From a bacterium (GTDB lineage: Bacteria > JAHJDO01), in assembly GCA_030611945.1 (NCBI GenBank), contig JAUWOV010000030.1:1-19530 (forward strand): 19,530 nt of DNA, given 5' to 3'. This document shows positions 7,018 through 15,046 of the stretch, piece after piece. Below the pieces are notes generated by a model that saw nothing but the letters and a program-made list of their open reading frames with translations, was not told where the DNA came from and did no database searches. Within the stretch, counting starts at the first letter, position 1; each line of letters begins with the position of its first letter. The translations under genes and the position numbers were made by a program.

Positions 7018-7091
7018 CCCTTTATTACTCCCAATGGTCTGAGCTTAATAATAACCTCAACCAAATCACTTTGACTTTCTGCGTTTATGAG

Positions 7092-7164
7092 TGGAGCAGA
7101 AGGGATTTGAACCCATGACCCCCACGTTGCGAACGTGATGCTCTCCCAAATGAGCTACTTCCCC
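7092..7164 (-). tRNA. tRNA-Ala, anticodon CGC
   Basis: A 73-base cloverleaf can be folded by hand. The acceptor arm is GGGGAAG with CTGCTCC, the D-stem GCTC/GAGC with an 8-base loop, and the anticodon stem TCACG/CGTGG with loop TTCGCAA. The variable loop has 5 bases and the T-arm is ATGGG-TTCAAAT-CCCTT. The anticodon is CGC (reads GCG). G3:U70 is present, the main identity element of alanine tRNA, and position 73 is A. CCA is not encoded. Two mismatches stand out: A5-G68 in the acceptor stem and U50-U64 in the T-stem. It lies 12 bases after the nagA stop and 74 bases before acyP, on the same strand, so it may be cut from the polycistronic transcript. Confidence 0.9.
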
Positions 7165-7176
7165 GATTTAATAACG

Positions 7177-8337
7177 TTATGATTTCTGGAACACAATTTT
7201 ACCTCCCACAACTGTTGCCCAAACAGAATAATCATGATCTAGTATAACCAGATCAGCATCCTTGCCAACAGCAATACTTCCTTTCCTGTTTTCAATACCA
7301 AGAAGTTTTGCCGGGTTTTCAGTCACTGTCTTTATTGCAACATCAAGAGAAGTATTGGTAAACTCCTTGAGCTTCAGTACCAATTGAGATAAACCTAGAG
7401 AAGCACCCATTAATGTGCCATCATGACATCTTGTTGTTCCATCCTTTGATTCATATTCAAGTCCGTCATAAAAATAGATTCCGTCCGGAAGACCTGTCGA
7501 CTGCATCCCGTCTGTAATGGCTATACAGCGATCTCCGCCTATAATTTTAAACAGAAATTTCAACACACCGGGATGAAGATGAACACCATCCGGAATAATT
7601 TGAACGCTGATTTTTTCTGTTTCAAAAATGGCCAAAAGCGGTCCTGGAGTACGATGATGGAAAGAGCGCATTGCATTAAATAAGTGAGTAACATGTGAAA
7701 TACCAGCATCAATTCCTTTGAGTGTCTCATTATATGAAGCATTAGAATGACCAAACGAGGCAATTATTCCAGAATCAACAAGATCACGAATAATGTCTAA
7801 GCTTCCGTTAAATTCCGGTGCGATTGTCATCATTTTAAGATTAGTTCCTGCAATACTCTGTATTTTATTAAAAACACGCAAAGACGGCGCACATATACAC
7901 TCAGGTAAAATCATGCCTTTTTTCTCCAGAGAGATAAAAGGTCCCTCAAGATGCACTCCGAGTAAATGAGCGCCTCCAATATCAGTGCCTACAGCTTCTG
8001 CAGCAACTGCCAGCCATCTATTGCGCATATTAGGTTTAAATACAGTGGTCGCAAGAAAACTTGTAGTTCCAAAACGCGCACAAGTCTGTGATATGGTTTG
8101 CAGCGATTCTATTGTCCCATCCAGTACAGAAGCGCCGCCTGCGCCCTGAATATGCACATCAATAAAACCGGGAGCTATTACCCTGTTCTGAGCATCAAGA
8201 ATATTCTCATAAGCAGAATTTTTCTTAATTTTACCAATCTGCGTAATTGTACCGCCTTTGACAAGAATTTCTACAGACTTTCCGTTTTGCAGTGAGTTAA
8301 AAAGTCTGCAATTTGTTATTAACAAGTTTTTTGTCAT
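7177..8337 (-). CDS. nagA: N-acetylglucosamine-6-phosphate deacetylase
   Basis: This 386-residue amidohydrolase converts GlcNAc-6-phosphate to glucosamine-6-phosphate and acetate, in amino-sugar recycling. Marks in order are PGFIDVHIQGAGG (56-68), GVHLEGPFI (127-135, E131 metal ligand), SFGHSNASY (194-202, H197), THLFNAM (217-223, H218), PDGVHLHP (249-256), ITDGMQSTGLPDG (274-286, D276 catalytic) and the C-terminal NPAKLLGI then GSIAVGKDADLVILD. The first metal site reads H-x-Q rather than H-x-H, which suggests the one-metal type. The start is an ATG at 8337 with AAGG upstream, 29 bases after glyS. No nagB is seen nearby. The product may feed cell-wall and lipid A sugar supply. Confidence 0.95.
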   Translation of the reverse strand: MTKNLLITNCRLFNSLQNGKSVEILVKGGTITQIGKIKKNSAYENILDAQNRVIAPGFIDVHIQGAGGASVLDGTIESLQTISQTCARFGTTSFLATTVFKPNMRNRWLAVAAEAVGTDIGGAHLLGVHLEGPFISLEKKGMILPECICAPSLRVFNKIQSIAGTNLKMMTIAPEFNGSLDIIRDLVDSGIIASFGHSNASYNETLKGIDAGISHVTHLFNAMRSFHHRTPGPLLAIFETEKISVQIIPDGVHLHPGVLKFLFKIIGGDRCIAITDGMQSTGLPDGIYFYDGLEYESKDGTTRCHDGTLMGASLGLSQLVLKLKEFTNTSLDVAIKTVTENPAKLLGIENRKGSIAVGKDADLVILDHDYSVWATVVGGKIVFQKS

Positions 8338-8366
8338 ATTAATCCAGCCTTCTTTCTCAATATTTT

Positions 8367-10460
8367 TTACTTTTCTACCACAACATAAGAAAAATTGGCA
8401 AGCTGTGAAAACATGTTTTCTATTTCCTGCAGGAATGCAAGGCGGTTGTTCCTCAAGGCATGATTTTCATCCATTACCATAACCTTATCAAAAAAAGCAT
8501 CTAAAGGTTTTCTCAGACTTATGATCTGACTAAATGCCTTCCTATACTCTTTTTTCTTTATTAATTTGTTTACGCTTTTACTGATATCCAAAAAAACTTT
8601 AGCAAGTTCTTTTTCTTCAGGTTCAACAAGTTTTCGCTTGTTGAAATAGATAAAATCTATTCCCCTTTCTCTTGCCTGTTTCAGAATATTGGAAATGCGC
8701 TTGAAAGAGGTTGTTATTGATTCAAAATTATCACTCTTACTTACCTCAAAAAGCGCCTCTAAAATCTTGTATTTTTTTGTAGGTTCAAAAGAAGAAGTAT
8801 TAATTGCCGCATCAACAAAATCGTATCTATAATGTCCTGCGCTTAAAAGATAATTTTTTAGTCTTTGTTTGAAAAAATCAATAACAAGACGAAAAACCTT
8901 CTCCTGCTCATCTTCGTCAATCTTATAAAGTTTTATGCACTCGCTAATTATATTTTCCAGATTAATGTCGTATTCGCTTTCAATGATTATTCTGAGAATC
9001 CCTATTGCCTGTCTTCTTAATGCGAATTTATCGCCTGAGCCGGTTATTGCGTTCTCATTTTCAATAACATGAGACACAATCGCATTTATCTTATCTGATA
9101 TAGAAACAACGCTTCCCGTCTTTGTGTTCGGAAGTTTATCCTCTGAAAACCTTGGATAATAATGGCAGGCTATGCCATTACTAACTTCTTTAGGAATACT
9201 GCACTCACTTGCATATTCTCCGCCGATTTCCCCTTGAAGTTCAGGAAATTCCTCAACCATATGAGTTCCCAGATCAGCTTTGCATAATCTGCATATTCTC
9301 TTAAGTATTTTTGGGTCTGTGCCTACATTCTTATTTACCACTTTTGCCAATCGCTCTATTGCTCTGATCCTTTTTGGCAAAGTTCCAAACTGATGAGCAT
9401 TTTTTGCCTCCATTATCTGTTTTGCCCGTTCTTTTAAACTTGTTTTCCTGTCCTCATCCCAGAAGAATTTAGCATCAGCGAGTCTTGCATTCAGAACGCG
9501 CTCGTTGCCTCTTATAATACTACTTTCACTTCCTTTTATATTGGATACAAAAACAAATTTATTAGTAAGCAAACCTTGTTCATCTTTTACGGGAAAATAT
9601 TTCTGATGCGACTTCATTGCCGCCTCAAGCGCAATATCAGGAACATCCAAGAACTCTTCAGGGAATGTTCCTTCCAGAACATTTGGATATTCAACCAGAT
9701 CAGTTACTGTGTCCAAAAGCATTCTATCAAAATCAGGATCAGAGCTTCCATTATATTTATTCAGAATAAAAACTAATTTCCGTTTTATTTCTTTTTTTCT
9801 TTCATTCTGCTCAACAATAACAAAAGCATTGCTAAGACTTTTTTTATATTCATCAATATCCGCTCTCTTGAACTTTATTGCTTCAGGCGCAAGAAAACGA
9901 TGTCCGTAAGTTATATTACCTGCTTTAATATTTCCGAATTTAACAGGAATCACTTCATCCCCATATAGGCACATCAGCCATCTTATCGGGCGCGCAAACC
10001 TGACATTTGAATCATCCCATCTCATAATCTTCGGAAAAGATATTGACTTTATTAGCTGCGGTATCAAATCTTTGAGAAGTTCTGCAGTTTGTCTTCCCTT
10101 TTCAATCTTCTCTGCAAAAACATATTTTCCTGATTTCGTCTCTTCCACTTTTAAGGCATTGACACTCAGCCCAAATTTCTTGGCAAAACCAATTGCGGCC
10201 GGCATTGGTTTATTATCCTTATCAAACGCTTTATCATGAGGCGGTCCCTGAACTTTCAGCTTCTTATCATCCTGCTTTTCGCTTATATCTTTAATAAAAA
10301 GAACAAGTCTTCTTGGAGTGCCTAAGCAGTGTGGTTCTAAAGATTTTAGTCCCACCTCCTTCAATTTCTCAGAGGCAATTTCAGTAATATCATCTCTCGC
10401 TGAACTAACATATGAAGCAGGTAATTCCTCTACCCCTATCTCAAGCAATAAATTCTTCAT
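8367..10460 (-). CDS. glyS: Glycyl-tRNA synthetase beta subunit
   Basis: This is the 697-residue tRNA-binding subunit of the alpha2-beta2 bacterial GlyRS. The N-terminus [18 protein letters not shown] is diagnostic, followed by [40 protein letters not shown] and [15 protein letters not shown]. The second half contains [32 protein letters not shown] and [13 protein letters not shown], then a DALR-type anticodon-binding tail with [13 protein letters not shown] and [11 protein letters not shown] place the start at the ATG at 10460, not at an in-frame codon 33 bases upstream. That ATG forms an ATGA overlap with the glyQ stop, has GGGGAAAGA directly before it, and gives the family N-terminus. It works with GlyQ in the cytoplasm. 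The length is normal and no key part is missing. Confidence 0.97.
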   Translation of the reverse strand: MKNLLLEIGVEELPASYVSSARDDITEIASEKLKEVGLKSLEPHCLGTPRRLVLFIKDISEKQDDKKLKVQGPPHDKAFDKDNKPMPAAIGFAKKFGLSVNALKVEETKSGKYVFAEKIEKGRQTAELLKDLIPQLIKSISFPKIMRWDDSNVRFARPIRWLMCLYGDEVIPVKFGNIKAGNITYGHRFLAPEAIKFKRADIDEYKKSLSNAFVIVEQNERKKEIKRKLVFILNKYNGSSDPDFDRMLLDTVTDLVEYPNVLEGTFPEEFLDVPDIALEAAMKSHQKYFPVKDEQGLLTNKFVFVSNIKGSESSIIRGNERVLNARLADAKFFWDEDRKTSLKERAKQIMEAKNAHQFGTLPKRIRAIERLAKVVNKNVGTDPKILKRICRLCKADLGTHMVEEFPELQGEIGGEYASECSIPKEVSNGIACHYYPRFSEDKLPNTKTGSVVSISDKINAIVSHVIENENAITGSGDKFALRRQAIGILRIIIESEYDINLENIISECIKLYKIDEDEQEKVFRLVIDFFKQRLKNYLLSAGHYRYDFVDAAINTSSFEPTKKYKILEALFEVSKSDNFESITTSFKRISNILKQARERGIDFIYFNKRKLVEPEEKELAKVFLDISKSVNKLIKKKEYRKAFSQIISLRKPLDAFFDKVMVMDENHALRNNRLAFLQEIENMFSQLANFSYVVVEK

Positions 10461-11305
10461 TCTTTCCCCAAATAAGTCTTTGCGCACATACAAGCCAGCT
10501 TTCTCACCCTCTGTATAAATTGGGCTCTTTCTGCTACGCCTATAACTCCTCTGGCATCCAGAATATTAAAGGTGTGAGAGCATTTCAGTGTATAATCGTA
10601 TGCTGGAAGAACTAGTTCTCCTTCTATTAACTTTTTGGCTTCTTTTTCATACATATTGAAGAGTTTAAACTGCATCTTTGTATCAGCTTTCTCAAAATTA
10701 TATATAGAAAACTCTCTTTCGTTATTCTTGTAGACATCTCCATATTTAAACTCACTTGTCCACTGGATATCAAAGACATTGTTTTTCCCCTGAAGATACA
10801 TTGCAATACGCTCCAGACCATAAGTCAGCTCAACTGATATAGGATTGAGCTCAATTCCTCCAGCCTGTTGAAAATATGTAAACTGTGTTATTTCCATACC
10901 ATCAAGCCAAACCTCCCAGCCAAGTCCTGTTGCGCCAAGTGTGGGAGATTCCCAGTCATCTTCAACAAACCTTATATCGTGTTTGGAGAGATCTATCCCA
11001 AGCTCTTTAAGGCTGTCCAGATATATGTCCTGCACATTATCAGGAGACGGTTTCAGGATTACCTGATATTGATAATAGCGGCCAAGCCTATTCGGATTTT
11101 CGCCATATCTTCCGTCTGTCGGTCTTCTGGACGGCTGAACATAGGCAGTCTTCCAAGGTTTTCCATCAAGCACTCTCAAAAAGGTATAAGGACTGAATGT
11201 CCCTGCTCCAACTTCAAGATCATAAGGCTGCAGAATTACACAACCCTGTTTTGCCCAATACTTACTAAGAGCTGATATTATTTCTTGAAAAAGATTTGAC
11301 CCCAT
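10457..11305 (-). CDS. glyQ: Glycyl-tRNA synthetase alpha subunit
   Basis: This is the 282-residue catalytic subunit that activates glycine and charges tRNA-Gly together with GlyS. Typical blocks are [96 protein letters not shown] and [17 protein letters not shown]. The start at 11305 is chosen because AGGGGG lies 9 bases upstream; an ATG three codons earlier (11314) is butted against the same G-run with no usable spacing. The gene follows recO by 25 bases, and its ribosome binding site lies inside a G/C-run hairpin repeat that also contains the recO stop. No T-box leader is visible ahead of it. Confidence 0.97.
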   Translation of the reverse strand: MGSNLFQEIISALSKYWAKQGCVILQPYDLEVGAGTFSPYTFLRVLDGKPWKTAYVQPSRRPTDGRYGENPNRLGRYYQYQVILKPSPDNVQDIYLDSLKELGIDLSKHDIRFVEDDWESPTLGATGLGWEVWLDGMEITQFTYFQQAGGIELNPISVELTYGLERIAMYLQGKNNVFDIQWTSEFKYGDVYKNNEREFSIYNFEKADTKMQFKLFNMYEKEAKKLIEGELVLPAYDYTLKCSHTFNILDARGVIGVAERAQFIQRVRKLACMCAKTYLGKE

Positions 11306-11314
11306 TCTCAACAT

Positions 11315-11341
11315 CCCCCTGAATCCCCCTTCAAAGGGGGA
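11315..11341 (-). repeat. G/C-run hairpin joining the recO stop and the glyQ ribosome binding site
   Basis: TCCCCCTT and AAGGGGGA (11324-11341) form a perfect 8-base inverted repeat with a 2-base centre; a realistic stem is 6-7 bp. The recO stop codon (11333-11331) lies in it. A second G-run, AGGGGG (11320-11315), serves as the glyQ Shine-Dalgarno. The C-run at 11340-11336 could pair with either G-run. The sequence resembles a CCCCTT/AAGGGG interspersed repeat seen in many bacterial genomes. Confidence 0.6.
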
Positions 11342-12095
11342 CTTTCATCTGCGTTATCTTTTCTAAAAATTCTAGTGACTTAAGATTCTTAACCAATGTA
11401 TATTTTATATAGGATTCTAACACTAGTTTAAGCTCTTTGCTAGATAATTTATTGAGCTTTAAACGGGAAAGATTTGAAAAATCCGATGTCTGTAAATGCT
11501 GTATAGTCAGTATAGTGCCTAGAGATACCTGAAAAGCGCTTTCATCTGCTCCCCAGCATTCATTGTTAAGGATACCTCCAAGTCTGCAGCTAAATTTTCC
11601 CTCAGTTATCTTTGCTCCGCAGTTCACACATCTATCAAAAACAGGTATGCATCCGAGTATTTTTAAAAGTCTGACCTCAAAAAAATGCGCAAGAACTTCC
11701 GACTCTACATTAGCGGTTTCCAATGCAGTTAAAGCATTAAGAATTAAGCTGAAAATCTGCTCGCTATCCTGAGCCCCACCCTCAGTGGTTTTATTAATAA
11801 GTTCTATAAAATATGAAGCATAAGCTGTTCTTATCAAGTCATTACGTATATTTAAAAACGGATTTTTTAGATCGCATTGGCTAATAAGCTGAATATCCGT
11901 TTTCTTCTGATAAAATACCAGAATAACATGGCTGAATATCTCCAGACTGCTGCCAAATTTGTTTTTTGCGCTTCTGGCACCCTTTGCAATGCCCTTTATC
12001 TTGCCGAATTGAGGTGAATAGAATGTAACAATTTTGCTGGATTCTGCGAAATTTGTACTTCTAAGAACAATTGCTTCTGTTGTTTGGACACTCAC
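11331..12095 (-). CDS. recO: DNA repair protein RecO
   Basis: This 254-residue protein helps RecR load RecA on SSB-coated DNA in gap repair. The N-terminal OB-fold begins [21 protein letters not shown] and continues with [18 protein letters not shown] and [15 protein letters not shown]. The helical C-terminal part includes [12 protein letters not shown] and RLLKILGC, then a zinc-finger set C156-x2-C159 and C170-x9-C180 (CVNCG, FSC, NNEC). The length is normal. The start is a GTG at 12095, fitted to the family N-terminus; four in-frame stops lie just upstream, so no earlier start is possible. Its own ribosome binding site is weak. A 20-codon reading frame with a good GGAG ends 15 bases upstream and may help initiation. 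Confidence 0.95.
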   Translation of the reverse strand: MSVQTTEAIVLRSTNFAESSKIVTFYSPQFGKIKGIAKGARSAKNKFGSSLEIFSHVILVFYQKKTDIQLISQCDLKNPFLNIRNDLIRTAYASYFIELINKTTEGGAQDSEQIFSLILNALTALETANVESEVLAHFFEVRLLKILGCIPVFDRCVNCGAKITEGKFSCRLGGILNNECWGADESAFQVSLGTILTIQHLQTSDFSNLSRLKLNKLSSKELKLVLESYIKYTLVKNLKSLEFLEKITQMKVPL

Positions 12096-12110
12096 TTACT
12101 ATACCAATTA

Positions 12111-12173
12111 TCAGACCCTCTCACGCCAGCAATTTAAGAGGTCGTTCGTGGCCTTTTCAAAAGGAATCTTCAT
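12111..12173 (-). CDS. Possible 20-residue small ORF between apgM and recO
   Basis: A short frame reads MKIPFEKATNDLLNCWRERV and stops with TGA. GGAG lies 8 bases before its ATG, inside the last codons of apgM, and the ATG follows the apgM stop by 3 bases. It is in the same frame as recO but separated from it by several stops. It could be a real microprotein, a coupling leader for recO, or chance. I know no homologue. Confidence 0.3.
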   Translation of the reverse strand: MKIPFEKATNDLLNCWRERV

Positions 12174-12176
12174 ATT

Positions 12177-13382
12177 CTACGCTCCGTATTTCGTTAATCT
12201 TAATGAATTAGCCATCATTAAAGACATTATGTCAAGAGCTGGAAATCTGCCTAAAGCTCCTTTCAAACAACTTGTTTCTCCAAAATGTTTCACGTCATCA
12301 AGTCTGCAGTATTTTGAATGCAGCAAAAAAGGAACCGGATGCCAGCTGTGTGATTTTAAGAAAGCTGGTGTAGAATGATCGCCTGCTATAACTAAGACAT
12401 CTGGTTTAAGATCCGTAATAAGCGCTAAATTTTTGTCAACCTCTTCAATAACCTTCACCTTCTTAGCAAAACTACCATCCTCTCCGAAACTATCAGTTGC
12501 CTTTATATGGATAAAGAAGAAATTAAATTTATCAAAATTAGTTTTTAATGTTTCAAATTCCTCTCTAATGGTCTGCCCTGTCTGAAGTATCTCCATACCA
12601 ACAAACTGGGCAAGTCCTTTATACATAGGATAACCTGCAATAGCGGCAGCATTCAGCTTATATACATCCTTCATCTGCGGCAATCCGGGTTTTCTTGCAA
12701 AACCTCTTAATAATATTGTGTTTGCAGGATGTTTATCCGCCAATACACTTTGAGCTTTATGAATAAACTCGTTTACCAAAACAGCTGTAGTCTTAGCACA
12801 CTCATCTAAAGCAACTACCTCTTTAGCCTGCGCGCCTGTTCTCTGTGGATCAGAATCTGAAAGCTTATCTGATAAACCAGATCCTCTGAATATTACTACT
12901 GCGCGATGCTCTTTTACTGGTTTTACAAATATCTTAACATTACTGACTTTTACAACAGATAAAAGCTCGCATAATTGAGAGCTTTTATCTGTTGTAATAC
13001 GGCCAGCCCTGCGATCTGTTATCAATCCATTATCATCATATGTAGCAAAGTTAATTCTAGCTGCCAGGTCATTTTCCTGCATATTAAATCCTATCCCTGC
13101 AGCTCCAAGAGCTCCTCTGCCTATTGCATATTTGATCGGGTCATATCCAAAAAGCGCCAGATGAGCAGGTCCGCTTCCAGGGGTTATCCCAGCCATTATA
13201 GGATCGGTCATTCCCAAAACAGATGATTCTGCAAGCAGATCAAGATTAGGAGTATTCGCTGTTTCCAGCTCTGTCTTTCCTCCCGCTTCCAAACTCAGCC
13301 CTCCAAGCCCGTCAAGAACCAGCATAACCATTTTTGTATTATTAGTAATTGACAAATCTTTTATCAAATCCAGCTTATCCAA
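12177..13382 (-). CDS. apgM: Cofactor-independent phosphoglycerate mutase, archaeal type
   Basis: This 401-residue alkaline-phosphatase-superfamily enzyme interconverts 3- and 2-phosphoglycerate in glycolysis and gluconeogenesis. The N-terminus has KMVMLVLDGLGGL (D24 metal ligand) and ELETANTPNLDLLA. The catalytic serine lies in ITPGSGPAHLALFGYDP (S70). Then follow GRGALGAAGIG, ARINFATYDD, RRAGRITTD, and the second metal cluster IKATDSFGEDG with VIAGDHSTPAF and HSWHPVPFLLHS. This is the short archaeal/bacterial ApgM type, not the longer GpmI. The end (AGCGTAG) is followed within 3 bases by a tiny frame. The start overlaps the upstream TrkA-C protein by 8 bases. Codons for residues around ITTDKSSQLCELLSVV carry a perfect 19-bp hairpin (12950-12997), described separately. 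Confidence 0.95.
   Translation of the reverse strand: MDKLDLIKDLSITNNTKMVMLVLDGLGGLSLEAGGKTELETANTPNLDLLAESSVLGMTDPIMAGITPGSGPAHLALFGYDPIKYAIGRGALGAAGIGFNMQENDLAARINFATYDDNGLITDRRAGRITTDKSSQLCELLSVVKVSNVKIFVKPVKEHRAVVIFRGSGLSDKLSDSDPQRTGAQAKEVVALDECAKTTAVLVNEFIHKAQSVLADKHPANTILLRGFARKPGLPQMKDVYKLNAAAIAGYPMYKGLAQFVGMEILQTGQTIREEFETLKTNFDKFNFFFIHIKATDSFGEDGSFAKKVKVIEEVDKNLALITDLKPDVLVIAGDHSTPAFLKSHSWHPVPFLLHSKYCRLDDVKHFGETSCLKGALGRFPALDIMSLMMANSLRLTKYGA
12950..12997. repeat. Perfect 19-bp inverted repeat inside apgM
   Basis: The left arm TTACAACAGATAAAAGCTC (12950-12968) and right arm GAGCTTTTATCTGTTGTAA (12979-12997) are exact reverse complements around the 10-base loop GCATAATTGA. The whole element is coding and in frame, so the apgM mRNA can fold into a long stem at this place. 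There is no terminator T-run. Confidence 0.9.
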
Positions 13383-14061
13383 CTTTTGTCCCCCTTTTTG
13401 ACTTTTGCTCGCTTATTAGTTCTTTCATACCAGCCAATTTACCATAACAAAACAATGTATCTCCTACCTGCATTTTTCTCTGACCTTTTGGCGCAGGAAT
13501 AGTTGTTCCGTCCCTATTTATTGCTAATACTAATATGTCCTTTTCCCTTAAAGGTGACTCCGCAAGCGTATGTCCGATATAGGGAAAATTTTCTTTCAGA
13601 TTTAGTTCCACAACGCCATATCCTTGGGCTAGATTAAGGATTTCTTCTATTGCTCTTTTCTCAAACACAGAACTCTTAAGTAATCTCTCTTCTATCTTTC
13701 CCTTTAACTTCCGCATTAATCCCTTATGAGAAGCAATCTTATATAAGAGGAACAGCAATGCAGAAAGAATACCCAGTTTTAAAAATAAATACACTGTAGT
13801 CTTGGAAGCAATAATATTTAAAAGAATCAGTATACTACCAACATTCCCAAGAATCATTAAGCCCATTACAATCGCCCGCCTCTGACGATGACTAACTATA
13901 AGCTCTGAATCTCTTGTTGTAAAACCTGTTCCTGTTAAAGCAGAAAGAGCCTGAAAACGAGCTTTGTCATGCGCCAGCCCTGTGATTGAAAGAGCAACTG
14001 ACGCAATCTCCCAAATCAGGAAGATTAAGGCTATGGTAATAACAAGAAAAAACAGTCCCAT
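13375..14061 (-). CDS. Membrane protein with C-terminal TrkA-C (RCK_C) domain
   Basis: This 228-residue protein has about three membrane segments (roughly residues 3-25, 64-85 and 88-108). A cytoplasmic TrkA-C ligand-binding domain follows at about 145-213: YGVVELNLKENFPYIGHTLAESPLREKDILVLAINRDG then MQVGDTLFCYGK. Between the first two helices lies ARFQALSALTGTGFTTRDSE (34-53), close in style to the pore and filter segment of Trk/Ktr potassium transporters. RCK_C domains bind small ligands such as cyclic di-AMP in known cases; the ligand here is unknown. The ATG at 14061 shares one base with the rpsU stop (TAATG), and the end overlaps apgM by 8 bases. It may take part in ion homeostasis, but there are too few helices for a standard TrkH/KtrB. 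Confidence 0.8.
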   Translation of the reverse strand: MGLFFLVITIALIFLIWEIASVALSITGLAHDKARFQALSALTGTGFTTRDSELIVSHRQRRAIVMGLMILGNVGSILILLNIIASKTTVYLFLKLGILSALLFLLYKIASHKGLMRKLKGKIEERLLKSSVFEKRAIEEILNLAQGYGVVELNLKENFPYIGHTLAESPLREKDILVLAINRDGTTIPAPKGQRKMQVGDTLFCYGKLAGMKELISEQKSKRGTKVG

Positions 14062-14258
14062 TACAGATCCTTCTTTCTATTTTTATTGTAAGCGTCTTTC
14101 TTGGCCTTGAGCATTTTTCTTCGCTTCTTTTGAGACGGTTTTTCAAAATGTTCAAGCTGTCTTACCTGTTTTATTATACCCTCCTTGTCCATCTTCCTTT
14201 TTAACCGCCTCAGCGCTTTATCAATTGGTTCATCTTTTCGTACCCTGACTTTTGGCAC
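14061..14258 (-). CDS. rpsU: 30S ribosomal protein S21
   Basis: This 65-residue basic protein of the small ribosomal subunit platform acts near the anti-Shine-Dalgarno and takes part in initiation. The sequence PKVRVRKDEPIDKALRRLKRK and then RQLEHFEKPSQKKRRKMLKAKK follows the S21 pattern. The start is a GTG at 14258, supported by the very strong GGAGGGGAGGAG just upstream and by the family N-terminus (VPKV-type). This places its first 49 bases inside the 3' end of the UPF0280 gene in another frame, and its Shine-Dalgarno inside codons of that gene. The stop shares a base with the next gene (TAATG). Confidence 0.95.
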   Translation of the reverse strand: MPKVRVRKDEPIDKALRRLKRKMDKEGIIKQVRQLEHFEKPSQKKRRKMLKAKKDAYNKNRKKDL

Positions 14259-14989
14259 TTTACTCCTCCCCTCCTTTCAATACAAAAATCACCCCATGCG
14301 CCCAGAGTGTTATTTTTTATGATAATTACTCCGTTAAGATTGTGAATTTTTTTTGAAAAATTTAGGATGCTTTCCACGTCTTCTTCGGTTTCTACCATAT
14401 TTGCTATAGCTGTAGCCGCCGCATCCGCAAAGACAGCTGACTTAGATAAAACAGCAACTGCGTCTGCAGATCCAAAACTCATAGAATGTCCTACTGTGCC
14501 GCTTGATGTGCAGACACCTATTGGCATGTATTGAGATTTTATTTTAATTTTTATATCTTTACTAAAAATGGATTCTCCGGCAAATATGCAAACATCTCTC
14601 GTTCTCTTACTATTCATATACACATCGCCGCCATTCTCTATGATAAGCTCCCCGCTAAATTCCGCAAGATCCTTTCCAACATATTCCGCAATTGCGCCGG
14701 CAACTGACGCCATAGGCCCAACATTAACCCTGCTTGCCTGCTCAGCCATTTCTTTTACTATCACAGGAGCGTCATCATTCGGAAAATATGAGGATAATGT
14801 TGTCTCAAATAAGGGATACTGATTTATATAATCCTCTATATACCTACGATATTTTAACAGAGAATCCAAAGCTTCTTCTTCCAAATCCACACACGCTTTA
14901 ATAAAGAGTTCCGTTTCCTTAGCAGCTACCCTGGTTATCACCAAGTCATCCTCTCTTACTAATTGCTGATATGTTCTTGCTTCATACAT
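14210..14989 (-). CDS. UPF0280 family protein (ApbE-like fold)
   Basis: This 259-residue protein belongs to the UPF0280 family, related in fold to ApbE-type flavin transferases. Recognisable parts are YRRYIEDYINQYPLFETTLSSY, ASRVNVGPMASVAGAIAEYVG (the GPMA-x-VAG-x-IAE block), ELIIENGGDVYMN, GVCTSSGTVGHSMSFGSADAVAVLS and DAAATAIANMV. The function of the family is not established; a role in cofactor or flavin chemistry is a guess from the fold. The ATG at 14989 has AAGGA about 9 bases upstream, and a candidate promoter ends about 30 bases before it. The last 49 bases overlap rpsU, which is unusual and may couple its translation to that of a ribosomal protein. Confidence 0.9.
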   Translation of the reverse strand: MYEARTYQQLVREDDLVITRVAAKETELFIKACVDLEEEALDSLLKYRRYIEDYINQYPLFETTLSSYFPNDDAPVIVKEMAEQASRVNVGPMASVAGAIAEYVGKDLAEFSGELIIENGGDVYMNSKRTRDVCIFAGESIFSKDIKIKIKSQYMPIGVCTSSGTVGHSMSFGSADAVAVLSKSAVFADAAATAIANMVETEEDVESILNFSKKIHNLNGVIIIKNNTLGAWGDFCIERRGGVKCQKSGYEKMNQLIKR

Positions 14990-15017
14990 GTATGTTTTTC
15001 CTTATAGAAACATTGAC

Positions 15018-15046
15018 TTTTTAGCAGATTTACACGCCAGTGTCAA
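15018..15046 (-). promoter_or_regulatory. Candidate promoter ahead of the UPF0280-rpsU genes
   Basis: On the minus strand a perfect TTGACA (15046-15041) is followed after 17 bases by TAAAAA (15023-15018), a four-of-six -10 match. The -35 overlaps the last codons of pheA. Transcription would start near 15011, about 22 bases before the UPF0280 ATG. Confidence 0.4.

Noticed and set aside
7020-7085. Minus-strand frame SQSDLVEVIIKLRPLGVIKG ending at the acyP start
   Set aside because: Its upstream continuation is just the translated 3' half of the tRNA, and no start codon with a ribosome binding site is present; treated as spacer.
10868-11275. Long plus-strand open frame of 135 codons opposite glyQ
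   Set aside because: It is antisense to an unambiguous, conserved gene, has no homology pattern or ribosome binding site, and follows from the codon use of glyQ.
11306-11330. T-box or other amino-acid-responsive leader before glyQ, trpS or pheA
   Set aside because: Gaps ahead of these genes are at most 25 bases or are overlaps, with no specifier loop, T-box bulge or leader peptide.
12207-12235. TTGACA-17-GCTAAT promoter-like match near the apgM end
   Set aside because: The -35 is perfect but the -10 is poor and the site is inside conserved coding sequence; in AT-rich DNA this is likely chance.
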